From Dactylis glomerata (Eukaryota > Streptophyta > Magnoliopsida > Poales > Poaceae), in NCBI GenBank assembly GCA_007115705.1, contig QXEO01001034.1:4014212-4078211 (forward strand): DNA of 64,000 nucleotides, in the 5' to 3' direction. Below the pieces are notes generated by a model. That model had not been told where the DNA came from and searched no databases. It worked only from the letters and a program-made list of their open reading frames with translations. Shown here in pieces: positions 9,210-20,943 of this stretch. The position numbers were made by a program, and so were the translations under genes. The stretch's first letter is position 1; every line of letters starts with the position of its first letter.

Positions 9210-10673
9210 CTCCCCGCCTTCTCAAACAGCTCGTCCTTGAGCTGAACATCTGGAAACTGCTGGCGGAACTCATCCCGAAATGGTGTCGGCCTTGGAGACG
9301 GCCGCGTCGGCCAGCCCAGCTGCGACGTCATCAGCCGCAACGTCGTCTACGGTCTCCAAGTAGAACAGGCGGGGGCAAACGTGGCCCTTTACGTAGAGCT
9401 CGTCTCAGTTGAAGCACAGCCCTTTACGACGGCGCTCGAGCTGTTCGGCCGTGGTCAGCCGACGGAACGGCCGCGTCGCTGCTGGATCGGAGCGCTCCGC
9501 AGAAGTCAAGGCCGTGAGCGCCTGGCCTGATGGTGTCGGCGGAGGGCAGGCGGGCGGCCAAACGTCGCTGGCCGGGAAGGCCTGCTGCATGGCCAGCGCG
9601 CGCTGCTCGAAAGCGCGGGCGTAGTACATGGCCGACTGCAGGTCTTGCAGTTCGCGCATCTCCACGTCGACGCGAATGTGGTCCGGCAGGCCACCGACGA
9701 ACAGCTCGGCACGCTGGCGAGCCGTGACGCCAGGCGCATGGCACGCCAAGGTCTGGAAGCGGTCGGCGAAGTCCTGCACCGAGGAGGTGAAGGGTAGGCG
9801 GCCCAGCTCGGCCAATCGGCTCCCACGTATCGGGGGGCCAAACCGGAGGAGGCAGAGGTCGCGGAATCGCTCCCACGGAGGCATCCCGCCCTCGTCCTGC
9901 TCGAGGGCGTAATACCATGTCTGGGCGGCGCCGCGGAGGTGGTAGGAGGCGATCCACGTGCGGTCGGACGCCAGTGTGCGCTGCCCACGGAAGAACTGCT
10001 CGCACTGGTTGAGCCAGTTGAGGGGGTCCACCGAGCCGTCGTAGGTGGCGAACTCGAGTTTGGCGTAGCGGGGAGGCGTCGGGGCAACGCCGCCATGAAC
10101 GTACGGCTCAGCGCGGGCCGCGGGGGGAGGGGGGGGGCGCGAAACCTGAGGAGGTGGCGTCCGAGTGAGGAGGCCGCGGCTGATCCCCGGTCGTCGTATA
10201 GACCGGTGGAGGCGACGACTCAGTGAGCCACGCCGGAAGTGGTGATGGCGACGAGGGGAAGCGGACGTGTTGAATCGGGACACCGGTCGAGGCGGCGGGG
10301 GCCGGGCCGGTGGTGATCGGCGGCTGCCACTGCAGCCACGGCAGGGGCGCGGGCGGTTGATGCTGCAGCGGCGCGATCGGGAACGCCGGGATCCATGGCG
10401 GACCGGTGACGGCGGCCGGCTGCGACGGTGTAGGCTGCCCTTGGGATCCGATCAGAACAGCCTGATCCCTTGGACGGCGATGACGAGGTCGTTGAGGATC
10501 CCGCTCATCTGCTCGGGCGTGTAGACGACGGCAGACGACGCGGGGGCGGATGTCGAGGTGGGGAAGAGCGGTCCGAGGGGCAGCGGCGCGAGCGCCCCCG
10601 AGGTTGCCGTCGACGGCGGCGCGGAGGTCCCGGACACGTGGGCGGCGACGGTGGAGGGCGGTGAAGACGACAT
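9210..10673 (-). pseudogene. Ty3 gag with frameshifts, fused to the last codons of pol
   Basis: The ATG at 10673-10671 follows the primer-binding site. The first frame reads to 10452 and stops; a middle Pro-rich part is in another frame (about 10440-10110); the conserved gag core is open from 10283 to 9405. The core has the retrotransposon gag signature (FATYDGSVDPLNWLNQCEQF, YALEQDEGGMPPWERF) and approaches a zinc knuckle. The second Cys of that knuckle is replaced by a TGA stop (GLCFN-stop-DELYVKGHVC). About 40 codons later the sequence jumps to QQFPDVQLKDELFEKAGRNV, which resembles the conserved end of Ty3 pol. So protease, RT, RNase H and integrase have been deleted internally. Confidence 0.85.
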
Positions 10674-10702
10674 GATCGAACGAGAGCAAGCTGATACCAA
10701 AT

Positions 10703-11007
10703 TGTTAGAATCAACTACTCTACCAGGCCTAGGACGGAGGTTGTAGGGGAAGGAGGGAGCTGTGTGAGAGCGGAGGCAAGGGCGCCGGCAAGTTGGCGCC
10801 GTCGCTAGAGCTGGGAGAGGCGGCGGCTAGAGGAGGAGGGCGGCGGCTAGGGTTGGGAGTCGGCAATAAAGATTATGTTTATTGCTTGTCATAAAACGAA
10901 GGGGTACACGTGTTTATATAATAGGCTAGCTACTCGAAACCCTAGATAACTTGGGCTAAGCCCTTAATCCGGTCCACTATTGGGCCTACTGGAGCCCGGC
11001 CATAACA
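10703..11007 (-). repeat. 5' LTR of the compact Ty3 element
   Basis: 305 bp, TGTTAGAATC...CCATAACA. It contains GGCAATAAAGATT (possible polyadenylation signal) and GTTTATATAATAGG (TATA-like, but on the plus strand). Flanked outside by ACTGG. Confidence 0.93.
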
Positions 11008-11012
11008 ACTGG

Positions 11013-11576
11013 TTGGTTGAACAAGCTCGCCTCGTCCACCGCCTACACAACAGAAAACCAAGAATCTATTAATCAACATTCAAAACAAGTGTAGGACAAC
11101 ATAATGTTGATAAACAAAAGATCTGCTGCTATGCCAGACAGATATTTAACAACTTAAAAAATATTAAGTGTGTGCAATCAGCACGAGAAGCGAAGGGTTC
11201 CCAGAGCAATCAAAGACGGTATGTAAAAAATAAGATACAAAAGATACATACTGCTCTTTGATATTTCTTTAAGCTAATAATTAATTTTCTTGTAAGCTAG
11301 AAACAAAAATATGCCAGTACAGACCCCAATTGCACATGTGTCTCCTAATAATCAACTGGTAGATACAAGAGCTAAATAAAAAATAAAAAATAAACAATAG
11401 CAAATATCACTTGGAGATCTCCCTATATCACTTTAGGGGGTGAGAACATGTGCTATTAGGTAAGAACATGTCAGTGGGTTACTAGTGAGAAACGAAACAA
11501 CATTTTGATGACCAAACAGCACAACAGCCTAGACAAGTTTGCATTCAATAAACAAGCAGGTAGTAGAACCTACCCA
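11013..11576. other. No gene recognised
   Basis: Relic sequence that continues the pre-insertion target of the Ty3 element (GGTTGAACAAGCTCGCCTCG). A short piece near 11520 (CAGCCTAGACAAGTTTGC) resembles 7515, a hint of further shuffled duplication. Confidence 0.5.
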
Positions 11577-12250
11577 GGACTAGCATTTGAGCCATCTAGT
11601 CAAGCGCATGATCAACATGCACTCAAGATTGAGCAAATCTGATACAACCTAACCGGGACTAGTAACTTTAGAGAGCATCTAATCAAGTCAAAGCAAAACT
11701 GAACCATAACTTATTAAACTGCAACAACTACTAGAACCAAATTAACCGAAGACCAGTGTCTAGTGAACCAAACCAATCAAGGCATGCCAATCAAGAGGAA
11801 CCAAGGAATATAGCATCACTTTTTCTATGGAGGTCATTCCAGCAAAACTATTCACACATTCATCATCACCGCAGATCAACATCTTTATATCACAGCAATT
11901 TAGTAAACAGAATCGAACCTCATTTCTACGCAAACATACATGGAGAAGTTCAAGGAAAATAGAGTAACTGTGAGAGAAAGAGCGACCTTGGAGGCGATGT
12001 TGTAGAAGAGGTCCAAGTCGAAGAAGGCAGGGGCAGCAGGCCCTAGTGGATCCAGCAGGTGGAGATCAGTGACACGGATGCCAGCAGCATCAGCTGGAGT
12101 TTTGGTGGACAGCGCCGCCACCACAACATCCCCGTAGGGAACCGCCACAAGAAAATGACCGTGACCTGAGAAAAATGTAATCAAAGCATGAATAACACGT
12201 TACTTTGACGTAATAGGTATGATAATATAAAACAACATGTTAAGTGCATC
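11577..12250. repeat. Segmental duplication, copy 2, first half
   Basis: Aligns by eye with 6495-7255 over its whole length. It ends near 12250 (AAAACAACATGTTAAGTG), exactly where copy 1 continues into the part that in copy 2 is found at 15265. Confidence 0.85.
11987..12170 (-). pseudogene. Exon relic with DVVVAALST motif, paralogue of the relic at 6984-7170
   Basis: The minus strand is open through LVAVPYGDVVVAALSTKTPA, DAAGIRVTDLHLLDPLGPAA and PAFFDLDLFYNIAS, longer than in copy 1 because the stop before DVV is absent. A GT (GGTCGCTC) follows 11987 on the minus strand. It is the best preserved version of this unidentified exon in the window. The protein family is not recognised. Confidence 0.45.
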
Positions 12251-12989
12251 ATGGTACTAAATTCATCAGGTATGATAATATAAAACAACATCTTTATATC
12301 AGTACATCAGGTGCTAAATTTTTAGAATTAACATAAAATAGTTTGCTTCTTTCCATCTGCACACTTTACTTAATCAACACAAAGTAAGGTAGACTATGCA
12401 AAGTAGCAGGTCTGCTTCAAATAACAGGAATAGAGCATACGTGCACTCTCAGTTTATACATGCACTTGCAATTGTTCAGTTAGCAGGAACACACAGAAAA
12501 GCTACAGGAGTGAGTTACTCTTGGAATTAAATCTCAAGTGTATACTGAGTTGTGGTACTGAAGCATAACTACTATTGTGAATAATTAACAGTTCAATGGC
12601 TGCTAGTTCACAGGTTTAATATGGTTCAGTTTTGTTAACACCTGATTAACCTGATGTTCTTCACTTAAGCTAGTCAAGCAAGCAAGTATACATACAGACC
12701 AAACTGAACTAGTTTTAGCTTCAGAATAAATGTTTAGTGCAATATTCAGAGATGAACATGCAGTTCTTAAGTTGCTGACGAGGTGGAGCATGGTCAGTCA
12801 ATGCAAATTACTAAGTGCACACAGGACACCGAGTCGATTAATGTTAGCGGTTGGATTTTGCTTAGTTGGTCAAATCGTGTGGCTGCAGTAGGTATGTGTA
12901 TATTTTATGGTGTGGCTTTAGGATAATTCAAGTTTGCTCTTTTATTAGTAGTAGAGATACAGGAAGTTCTAGGGCATGGGACGTTGATT
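12251..12989. other. No gene recognised
   Basis: AT-rich sequence that separates the two halves of duplication copy 2. It contains a short repeat of TATGATAATATAAAACAACAT. No termini or frames are recognised. Confidence 0.5.
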
Positions 12990-13516
12990 AATTTTTTTTG
13001 ACAATGGCATGCAGATTGGTGTAGCCCGTGCTTAGCGGGAAGGATTGATTAGTGCGGCCATTAAATTTCCATGATTTGGGGGAATCAGGGGTGAATGTGA
13101 TTAGCGGGACGGATTGATTAGTGCGATCGAAGTTGTCCGTCCAGACTGTTTTAGCGCTAAACGCGGGTGTTATCTGAACCATTAGATGATAGGTATATGG
13201 CTCAGATTTATTGGATCTGCCCCCTTCTGTGCCTTTTTATATTGGTATAGATAATTTTTTTTTGACAATGGCATGCAGATTGGTGTAGCCCGTGCTTAGC
13301 GGGAAGGATTGATTAGTGCGGCCATTAAATTTCCATGATTTGGGGGAATCAGGGGTGAACATGATTAGCGGGACGGATTGATTAGTGCGATCGAAGTTGT
13401 CCGTCCGGACTATTTTAGCGTTAAACGCGGGTGTTATGTAAACCATTAGATGATAGGTATATGGCTCATATTTATTGGATCTGCCCCCTTCTGTGCCTTT
13501 TTATATTGGTATAGAT
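12990..13516. repeat. 264-bp tandem duplication, two copies
   Basis: ACAATGGCATGCAGATTGG occurs at 13001 and 13265. The two units differ at only a few positions (for example GTGAATGTG versus GTGAACATG). Each unit ends TTTTTATATTGGTATAGAT. Within each unit TAGCGGGA.GGATTGATTAGTGC occurs twice. The minus-strand frames are simply the same repeat read twice. It may be a decayed non-autonomous element. Confidence 0.9.
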
Positions 13517-14432
13517 ACAAAATTTTCAATTAGCTAGAGGGTGTCACACACCATGCCATAGATGAAAAATACCAAGAAAAGGGTCTTGGACCCGGTGTCA
13601 TTGGCACCCTGCAAGCACAACGTGGGTACGCCCCTGGTGGCGGGCTGAACCTAAAAAAGAAAGTTTCATCCGTCGCCCCTATAACGAACAAGGACGGTAG
13701 GGTTCCACCCGCCGCCCTGCCGGCTTCCACCACCTCCCATTATCCGCCCGCCCTACTTCTCTAGCGCAGCCTCGACAACCCTCCTCCACCTCGCCGCCCG
13801 CCCTCCTCCATCACTGATGCTAGGACCTCCTAGATGCTCCCCTCTCCGCGTAGATCGATCGCGCCTTCTCTCTGCTGCTCGATCGGCCGCCGCGCCCCTG
13901 CCCAGCGCTCAGCCATCGCCGACCTCCTCTGACCGCTCGCCGTGCCCCAGCTTAGTACTCTGGATGTCGGTGACCTTCTCCGCTCGCTGCCCTTGTGGCC
14001 AGCTCCCCACTGCGCAACTACATGAGAGTCTAGGCGAGAGACCGCCAGACAGGCGCGGGGACACGGGCTAGAGAGGAGGGCGACCTTTGGCTTCTAGGTG
14101 AGGGAATGAGCGACGAGGTTGAGGGGATCGATCAGGGACGACCGCATCGAGCGCATCTCGCAACTATCGAACTGCGTCTGGCTGCGTGTTGTACTGTGGT
14201 GGAGAACGAAGGAAGAGCGATGTCGTGAGAGGATGGGACATGGTCAGAGGGCGTGCAAAGCGGAGGAGTTTTCATTGCTCTGTTTTTTCCATGATTGATG
14301 TTTCTATTTCCGATAATTAGGGTGATTGCGGTTGACTTTCATTTTTTTCGGGTGATAAGCGTGATTTACGTTTTCATATTTCTCTGTGCGTGAGCCGCGA
14401 AGGGGTGAGGGCGCTGTGGATGGATCGCATGT
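13517..14432. other. GC-rich spacer without a convincing gene
   Basis: 13530-14250 is GC-rich and opens frames on both strands, but none shows a recognisable motif or consistent coding pattern. It may be a decayed promoter or 5' region. Confidence 0.4.
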
Positions 14433-14578
14433 GGAGGGGTAGAATTGGAAGTCAAATGATGTAGGGAGAAAGTGCCTTCACCAACTCGAAACCAATAGTA
14501 AAGATGGAGGGGTAGAATTGGAAGTCAAATGATGTAGGGAGAATGTGCCTTCACCCACTCGAAACCAATAGTAAAGAT
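14433..14578. repeat. 73-bp tandem duplication
   Basis: Units at 14433-14505 and 14506-14578 both begin GGAGGGGTAGAATTGGAAG and end ACCAATAGTAAAGAT. They differ at two or three bases, so the duplication is young. Confidence 0.95.
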
Positions 14579-15264
14579 TACTGTGGCTCTACACAACATG
14601 AACCCAATATAGCTTTGGGGCTGCTGGTTTCCTTCGAGACCGGATGGATGCATAACCAAAACACTTTGCTATTTAACTCTTTGCAGAATACAAACTTGAC
14701 AAACAGAAGCAAGTAGACAAATGATCGAAGTAAATATTTTCTTAACATTTATTGTCTTGTTTAAAATATAAAATATTTTATCTGACGTTATCCAATTAAG
14801 GGTCTCATCGGTATTGCCCTTTGGATATTTTCAAAAACGAAATGTTTTTACTTTAAAATCATTTCTCAAAATAAAACTACTGTTTGGTCTTTTGCCCTCA
14901 CTGTTAACTTCGCAAGTTAAGCAAAATATTGCCATGGAGACTTTAATATTTGGAAATAACACATTTCGAGCGAACACTTTAATTTTTAAAATCCGTGCGA
15001 GCCTGATTGCTTCAACACTACTACCTTCATAAAGCAAGCATTAAAACATTGTAGTAAACAATGTGGTTAAATTAGTCTCCTTATTTTATTTAGCACTCCT
15101 TTATCAATTTTAATACCATGGTTACTTTAATGTAGTCAAGTTTCCTCAATTTAATTTCATATGTAGATGTATGAATATGCAAAATGCATGATATGTATGC
15201 ACAACCAATGAGCCTACATATCTACCGCGTTCTCTCAATTAGTTCTAAGAACCTGGGTTGTTAC
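14579..15264. other. No gene recognised
   Basis: AT-rich sequence. Frames near 14814-15037 overlap on opposite strands and have no recognisable content. Confidence 0.5.
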
Positions 15265-15890
15265 ATCCCCTAAAAAATGCATACTAGTGCTTTCATCCAC
15301 TTACTAGTCACATCAGTGTGCTACCAATTGTTTCTAAAAAATCACATGGTAAGCACGAGAGAAATCAAGCTGCACACAATTAGTTTATTAATCTATCTAG
15401 AAAATAAAATGAAAGATAGTAGACGAAAAAGTACTTAATTACTAATCGCCAACTATATACAAGGCATGCACCTAAAAGCCTAGACAATTGTGCATTCATA
15501 AGTGGAATTCTTAAGCAGAAATAAGCAAACAAGTAGAAAAAAGGTTTCATGGTTCACACCTTATCTAGAACATTGAGTAGGACATGGAACTGCAGCAAGC
15601 AAGCACACGGGTTTCGGAAACAAATCGAACCTTTTCCCCCAAATTAGCACATGCTCAGATCTTTACAAGAAAAAAATCATCTAAAAACACTCAGAAAGTA
15701 AATCGTTGGGATGCATGAGCCTGATTCATTGGTTCGTCGCCTCATACACAACGCAGTCCAAGGAAAGTGGGACAGGTCAAGAGAGAGACATTCAGAAAGG
15801 GTGACATGGAGGCCGACAGGTTCTCCAATAGACAGCACCACCACCATATCACTACCACCACCAGAACTGCAACTCCTGGGGAGGAGCTCA
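15265..15890. repeat. Segmental duplication, copy 2, second half
   Basis: Aligns with 7255-7955, including TCTAAAAAATCACATGGTAA, AAGTGGAATTCTTAAGC and GAACTGCAACTCCTGGGGAG. The minus strand at 15885-15790 corresponds to the 7833-7926 exon relic, but the motif is degraded (GVAVLVVVVIW in that frame) and the base before the GT donor is changed from G to T. Confidence 0.85.
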
Positions 15891-17006
15891 ATGTGCACGA
15901 GATTCTAAGAATATCTTGGGGTGTCATAGCCTCGTAGGTACTACTAGTCCAAGAGACTGACAGGCAGGCCAAGTACGGTCCAACCTTGAAATAGAGCCTC
16001 GTGGATTTGGAAATACATTTGTATTTTTCACAAAAACTACTCTATCTTATATATTATAAGTAGAGGACCTCGTGAGGAGCGATTCATCGACATCTCCCAT
16101 CTCACTTTACTGCCAAAACCTCTTAAAATAATATGAACAAACTAACTGAAACACAATGAATCTCCCCCATAAATATACTAAAGAAAAATGGGGCATTGCA
16201 GTAGCAAGAATGCATAGGTGTGAATCGACTGACACTGGACTATGCGGGACTGAGGTGAGCATGGCATGGCCAAGGTGTGGAGCAGAGTGATATGGTGACA
16301 ATCACTTAGTGTATATATTTTTCTAGAACCAATAACAGGTCAAGAGTGAGAATGACATTTACTAACAAAGTAGAAACAATGCACTAGTTAAGATCATATT
16401 ATAAATGCATTCAGGAGTGAATATGGTAGTTGCACCACATAAACTCGTCAATGATACAACATGTCTCAGAGGTTCACAGTGGCTCTACATGGTATTACCA
16501 ACCACGAAGAGGAGAAAGGAGAGGAACCAGAAAACTTACCCTTCGTGTCACCCAGCAGCAGATGTTGTCCTCCCAGTATGTACACCACGCCTAGTAGCAT
16601 GAGAATGCAGTCATCCCTGCCATATATAAGCATATTTCTTATTACTAATCGTAAAGAGATATATACAGCTTCATGCTAATTTTCTCATCTTTGTGAATTG
16701 AGAAATACACAACTCGGGCCAATGCACAAACCGTAAGCAAGAAGCAACCAACTAACAACTTCACAGATGTGCATTTTATCATCCCAGCAAACTACATTTT
16801 TAGAAACTAAAGTGGAAACATTATAATCATCTCCTTTTTAGCTATTTCGAAACAGAGAATGACCATCTGAATATGCCAGTTATAAGATTACCTACATCAC
16901 ATTAGGACTTGATAAATCTTTTTATTTACCCAAAATTAACATTTCAGTGACAAGTAACAAGAATCTTTGTAAAACCTCTAATGGATATGCATCTAAAATA
17001 TTTAAT
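15891..17006. other. Relic sequence with one weak exon-like segment
   Basis: Around 16540-16620 the minus strand is open between a GGCAG acceptor and a GTAAGT donor (reading DDCILMLLGVVYILGGQHLL). This is suggestive of an exon but the family is unknown. The remainder is AT-rich and shows nothing. Confidence 0.3.
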
Positions 17007-17108
17007 TACTCCCCGATCAAATTTAATTGTCGTGGATTTAAGCAAAAAGTGGCCTAAAATCTGTCAAGATTCAATGAATCTACGTCAACTTATGGATCAG
17101 AGGGAGTA
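17007..17108. mobile_element. Stowaway-like MITE, diverged
   Basis: 102 bp from TACTCCCCGATC to GATCAGAGGGAGTA, with TA at both ends and roughly matching 15-bp inverted ends (CTCCC...GATC). Shape and size fit Stowaway, but the ends are less perfect than at 5181. Confidence 0.8.
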
Positions 17109-18817
17109 ACAAAAATAAAAAAGCTGATATAAAGGTGAATATAGACAAAGAAGAGGATGGTGGAAATTACACCATGGGCATTCACATAAACAATGCCACC
17201 AGTCAGTTTCTAAACAATTGCTTGCAATAAGAGTAGAGAGCATGACAAGAAAATGACATGTATTGAGAATCATAGTTTACTCATGAATCTGTCCATCAAC
17301 AAAAACACAGCTTCAACTTATCATCGATAGAAATAGAAGTGAAAGAAAATATGTCCATGCTAATCATTTGTAGACAGGTTCTGTAATATTGTCCTCTTAA
17401 ATTGGTTGCCTTTCCATACAACAAAAAGCAACTTTAAGAATAAGGAATTCCAAACAACTGAAGCATAAAACTTGCAAAAACAAAAATTATTCTTTCCGAC
17501 GAGTTGCGAATGGAAGGCTTGAGCAAACCAAGTTGCCGCCCTCTTAGGAACTCACTCAAAACAAGCTTGTGTATGGTTGATAATATCCATATACAATTAT
17601 GAAACCAGTTCAGGGTCGACAAAGCATTAGTTTATACGAAAACCTCCAAATGGGCAACTAGAAAGAGCAAAAGCTGGAAAACACACAATAAAATTGAAAG
17701 AGGACATGTTTCTCTCAGTTGCTTCTTGACTTAATCACCCTAACTCAGGTGCGCAGAAAAGCCAAAGCATAGTATCATACATCTAGTCAAATATCCTCAA
17801 AACCATTATGGTATCAGACCAATAATAGCATTCGTCTTAATACATAGATATCAAGACCCTATAACGACAAGGTGCCTACGCATCTTTCGAGCTCCATAAA
17901 CAATTTTCCCTGCATCTTTGTGCCCTAGTCCAAGTAATCATCAGACGTACACGAACGATTACCGAATCCTATCCGTGGAACGTCATGGCACGATAGGCAT
18001 AGTTCAGAGCAGATGACAAGAACTGGAGCTCACCTGAGACAGATTTGCAGCCGATGCCGACCTCAGTGGCAGAGAGGCGCCGACCGTCCCACCGGAAAGT
18101 GAGACAACCAGCGGCCAACGATAACACCTACCAGTAGAGGGCTCCAGGGGTGCATCCAAGGCCAGGGAAGCAGTGCCGGCAGCTATTCCTCAGCACGGCA
18201 AAAAGTATACCTGCATATCAGCAACACAGGAACAACATTACCATAGTTGCTGCTGAAAAAACATACGGCTTGCCCAAAGCAAAGCTGAAACAATAACTAC
18301 TCCCTCCATTCTATTTTAATCAACATCCTAAACCAAGAATTTTCCTAGAAAATGCAAAAGATATTGCGTTTCATTTCATTGAACAGGAAGAGAATATAGG
18401 TACAGGTAGAACCTCCTTGCAGGAAGGACACGCGCACACACCACCATAGAAATAAATGTTAACTCACTACAATAGAAATAAATGCAACTCACTCCAATTG
18501 TTCTTCCCACAAGAAACATGGTGAATCATTGCATCAACACCCTGATTTCATCATGATATGATAATGCACTCCGAACCAAAACCATTTAGATTCAAGATTA
18601 TAACACAGAAATCGGTATTTGAAGATAGCCAAAAAGAAGGAGATTTCAAGCTATAACAGTGCAACCCCTAAGGTAGTGCCTGTTTGCCAATCATGGCTCT
18701 CAAAACTAGCATTAGCATGTAGTACTTTCCAAGCACCCACAAAACAGTACATATTATATGTCATGCAATCAGTAAGTACTTCCACGAACGCCATGCACAT
18801 AAAAGAAATACTTCCAG
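17109..18817. other. Relic sequence; truncated Stowaway end at about 18298
   Basis: At 18298 the sequence TACTCCCTCCATTCTATTTT looks like one end of another Stowaway MITE, but no partner end is visible. Between 18040 and 18220 the minus strand has short open stretches next to GT/AG dinucleotides; phases and frames do not combine into a model I trust. Confidence 0.35.
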
Positions 18818-19012
18818 CACTACCGGAAAACAAGCCGCTGCCGTGGCCAGCAGGTCTGCCGTGTGCCAGGCTGGCCTGAGACACTGCCGTCGCTGTCACT
18901 GCCGTGACCACTCTGCCGTGTGTCTGCACACGGCAGATGGTCTGCCGTGTCCAAATAAGGATCTGCCGTGTGAACGGCAGACACGGCAGAGGCTTGTTTT
19001 CCTGTAGTGCAG
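18815..19012. mobile_element. 192-bp mini-CACTA (non-autonomous) with CAG target duplication
   Basis: The element 18818-19009 starts CACTACCGGAAAACAAGCC and ends GGCTTGTTTTCCTGTAGTG, almost perfect 19-bp terminal inverted repeats of the CACTA type. The 3-bp sequence CAG flanks both sides (18815-18817, 19010-19012), as expected for CACTA insertion. Inside are several copies of the subterminal motif CTGCCGTGT in both orientations and no coding capacity. Confidence 0.96.
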
Positions 19013-20761
19013 GAACCTAGCGAGTAGGGCAACATCATGCACATAATAGAGCTTTTCAGCTGCTACAACATGCTCGTTTGCAGCCTCCCCCGTCCCTGCG
19101 CTGCACCTTGATGATATGTGGGTGGGCTATGTCATGTGTGCGGAGTCGAACTCGGCCTATTGCAACTCCTCACGCTACTGCTGCTAGCTGAGGCCACCAC
19201 TACCATCAATGGTGATCCATCAAATTCCTCGAACCAACCCGTCACAGCCTGCAGGAAAAGGTTTTTTATGTTATATGTGCAGCCGCACAGAGCATGAAAC
19301 TATGATGACTAATTAGCTACTACCCTCTTTTGCAAATATGGTATATATAACAACAAAACAAGAAGAGATTTGTGGTGCACCTATTAACTTTAGATTCAGG
19401 ATACCGGAAGGAAAAGCATGCAAGCCACTATGGCACTATCAATCCACTGTGTGGGTGAACTGAAAACACTCGATGCATGTTATACTAACTAGTTCCAGAG
19501 CAGAAGAATACATTTAGCGGAAGTATTTACCTAGCAGCAGGGCATACATATATGTTAGGAAAATGATTATTAACTTGAGATGTATGTCACAAGTGAACTC
19601 TCAACCTCCTTTGTGGAAAATATCACGGTGGAAGGTTTGTATATATGTCTGAATCACAGGGGAGACTAGTTCTCAGTTCTGAAGTTTCTTAGAACATAGC
19701 TACAGTAACAGTCAATAAAGTTCAGAGTATGAACTTGTTCACTGTTTCCTTGATGAAAACAGACACGAGTCGAAGGAGATTTCGCAAGAGATTGTATTTT
19801 AGAACTACTTATGTAGACTACTGTTAAATGGTTCAAACAGATAACAACCTCCCATGGCTGCCTCGTATTTGATTTGCTGGACATGTTTGCATTGTGCAAA
19901 CGTGCCGCAAATGACTGAATGAGAAATCCTAGGGGGCAAATCCTAGAGTTTATGCAATTGTGTGCACTGAGTTTGTTAAGCCTTAGAATCTATTTAAGGG
20001 AGACATCCCTGGAGAGAAAGAGCCCAACAACAAAACACACCTCATAGCTCGTCCTTGCTCACCATCAGGAAATTTTGTCGTTCCCTTTCTGTTGCACAGC
20101 AGAGAAGGAATATCAGTGGTCTCCAATCTTCACCTGGTTGTTGACTTACACGGAGTGCCGGGTGATAAGGATTCTGTAAAGTGTTTGCACGCATGCTCAC
20201 GCTTCAATCTGCATCGACTCTGCTTCCAATCTGCAACAACTACCGTTTGTTAACTACCTCATCGACTCTACTCTTCTGTTAAGTTACATTTAATTCAGTA
20301 AACAGTTTTTTTTTTTGCCAAGAGGATAGTTGTTTTGTCATGCAATTATAATCACTAGCTAGGTTTCCGTGCGTTGCGACGGATTACATATTGTGATGAT
20401 GTCTGATGATATGAGGAAAACAAGTATGCAAGATAACCCAATATTGAAGAATATAAGAATAGAAATTTGTTTCATACATTTCAAAAATAGGTGGAGTTGT
20501 TACATGGTGCATCATCCAACGATTTGTGCATATGGAAAGGCTTTGTAGAAAATATTTTGCATACTGCAAGATTTGCAAAAATATTTATATCACATTATCT
20601 CAATCTCACAGGAGAAAAACACTAAAATATAAATTTTGAAATACACAAGAAAAAATAATCCGGGTTATACACAAACTCGAAAATGCAATCAGCCAATTCT
20701 TCTGGAAGAAAAGCAGATCCCACCAACTAATTTTCTATTGTAGGCATCAAGATTAATACCT
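19013..20761. other. No gene recognised
   Basis: Relic sequence. The segment GGTTTCCGTGCGTTGCGACGG near 20363 resembles a motif common at ends of grass transposons but has no partner. A run of T occurs near 20307. Confidence 0.5.
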
Positions 20762-20943
20762 TGTGAATACAGTGGCGACCCTAGGAATTTGCAACTCGGT
20801 ATTCATTATGCCAACTTAGTACTCATTTTGCCAAAATCAGCACTGTTTTGCCAAAATTTGTTGCCGTTTTGCCTTGTTTTGCGAAATCATTGGTATTCAC
20901 ACACATACCAACGAATACCCCTAGCGCTGCCACTGTGTGAATA
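20762..20943. mobile_element. hAT-type MITE, 166 bp, with perfect 8-bp target duplication
   Basis: The element 20770-20935 begins CAGTGGCGACCCTAGG and ends CCTAGCGCTGCCACTG, near-inverted ends of the hAT CAGTGGC type. TGTGAATA flanks both sides (20762-20769 and 20936-20943), an exact 8-bp duplication as made by hAT transposases. The interior repeats TTTTGCCAAAAT-like words and is non-coding. Confidence 0.95.

Larger units (their letters stand above)
8880..11012 (-). mobile_element. Compact Ty3/gypsy LTR retrotransposon, 2.1 kb, pol deleted
   Basis: LTRs at 8885-9206 and 10703-11007 are flanked by the perfect 5-bp target duplication ACTGG (8880-8884 and 11008-11012). The element reads on the minus strand. 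A TGGTATCAG primer-binding site (tRNA-iMet type) follows the right LTR, and a purine tract (AAGGCGGGGAGAAA) precedes the left LTR. LTRs run TG...CA; the left one has TGG for TGT at its start and a 17-bp extra piece around GACCGACTCC. Only a broken gag and the extreme end of pol remain inside. It sits in the relic sequence of region 2. Confidence 0.95.

Noticed and set aside
18040..18220. Minus-strand exons (SCRHCFPGLGCTPGALYW and nearby)
   Set aside because: The two open stretches would need an impossibly short intron or a frame change, and no family is recognised.
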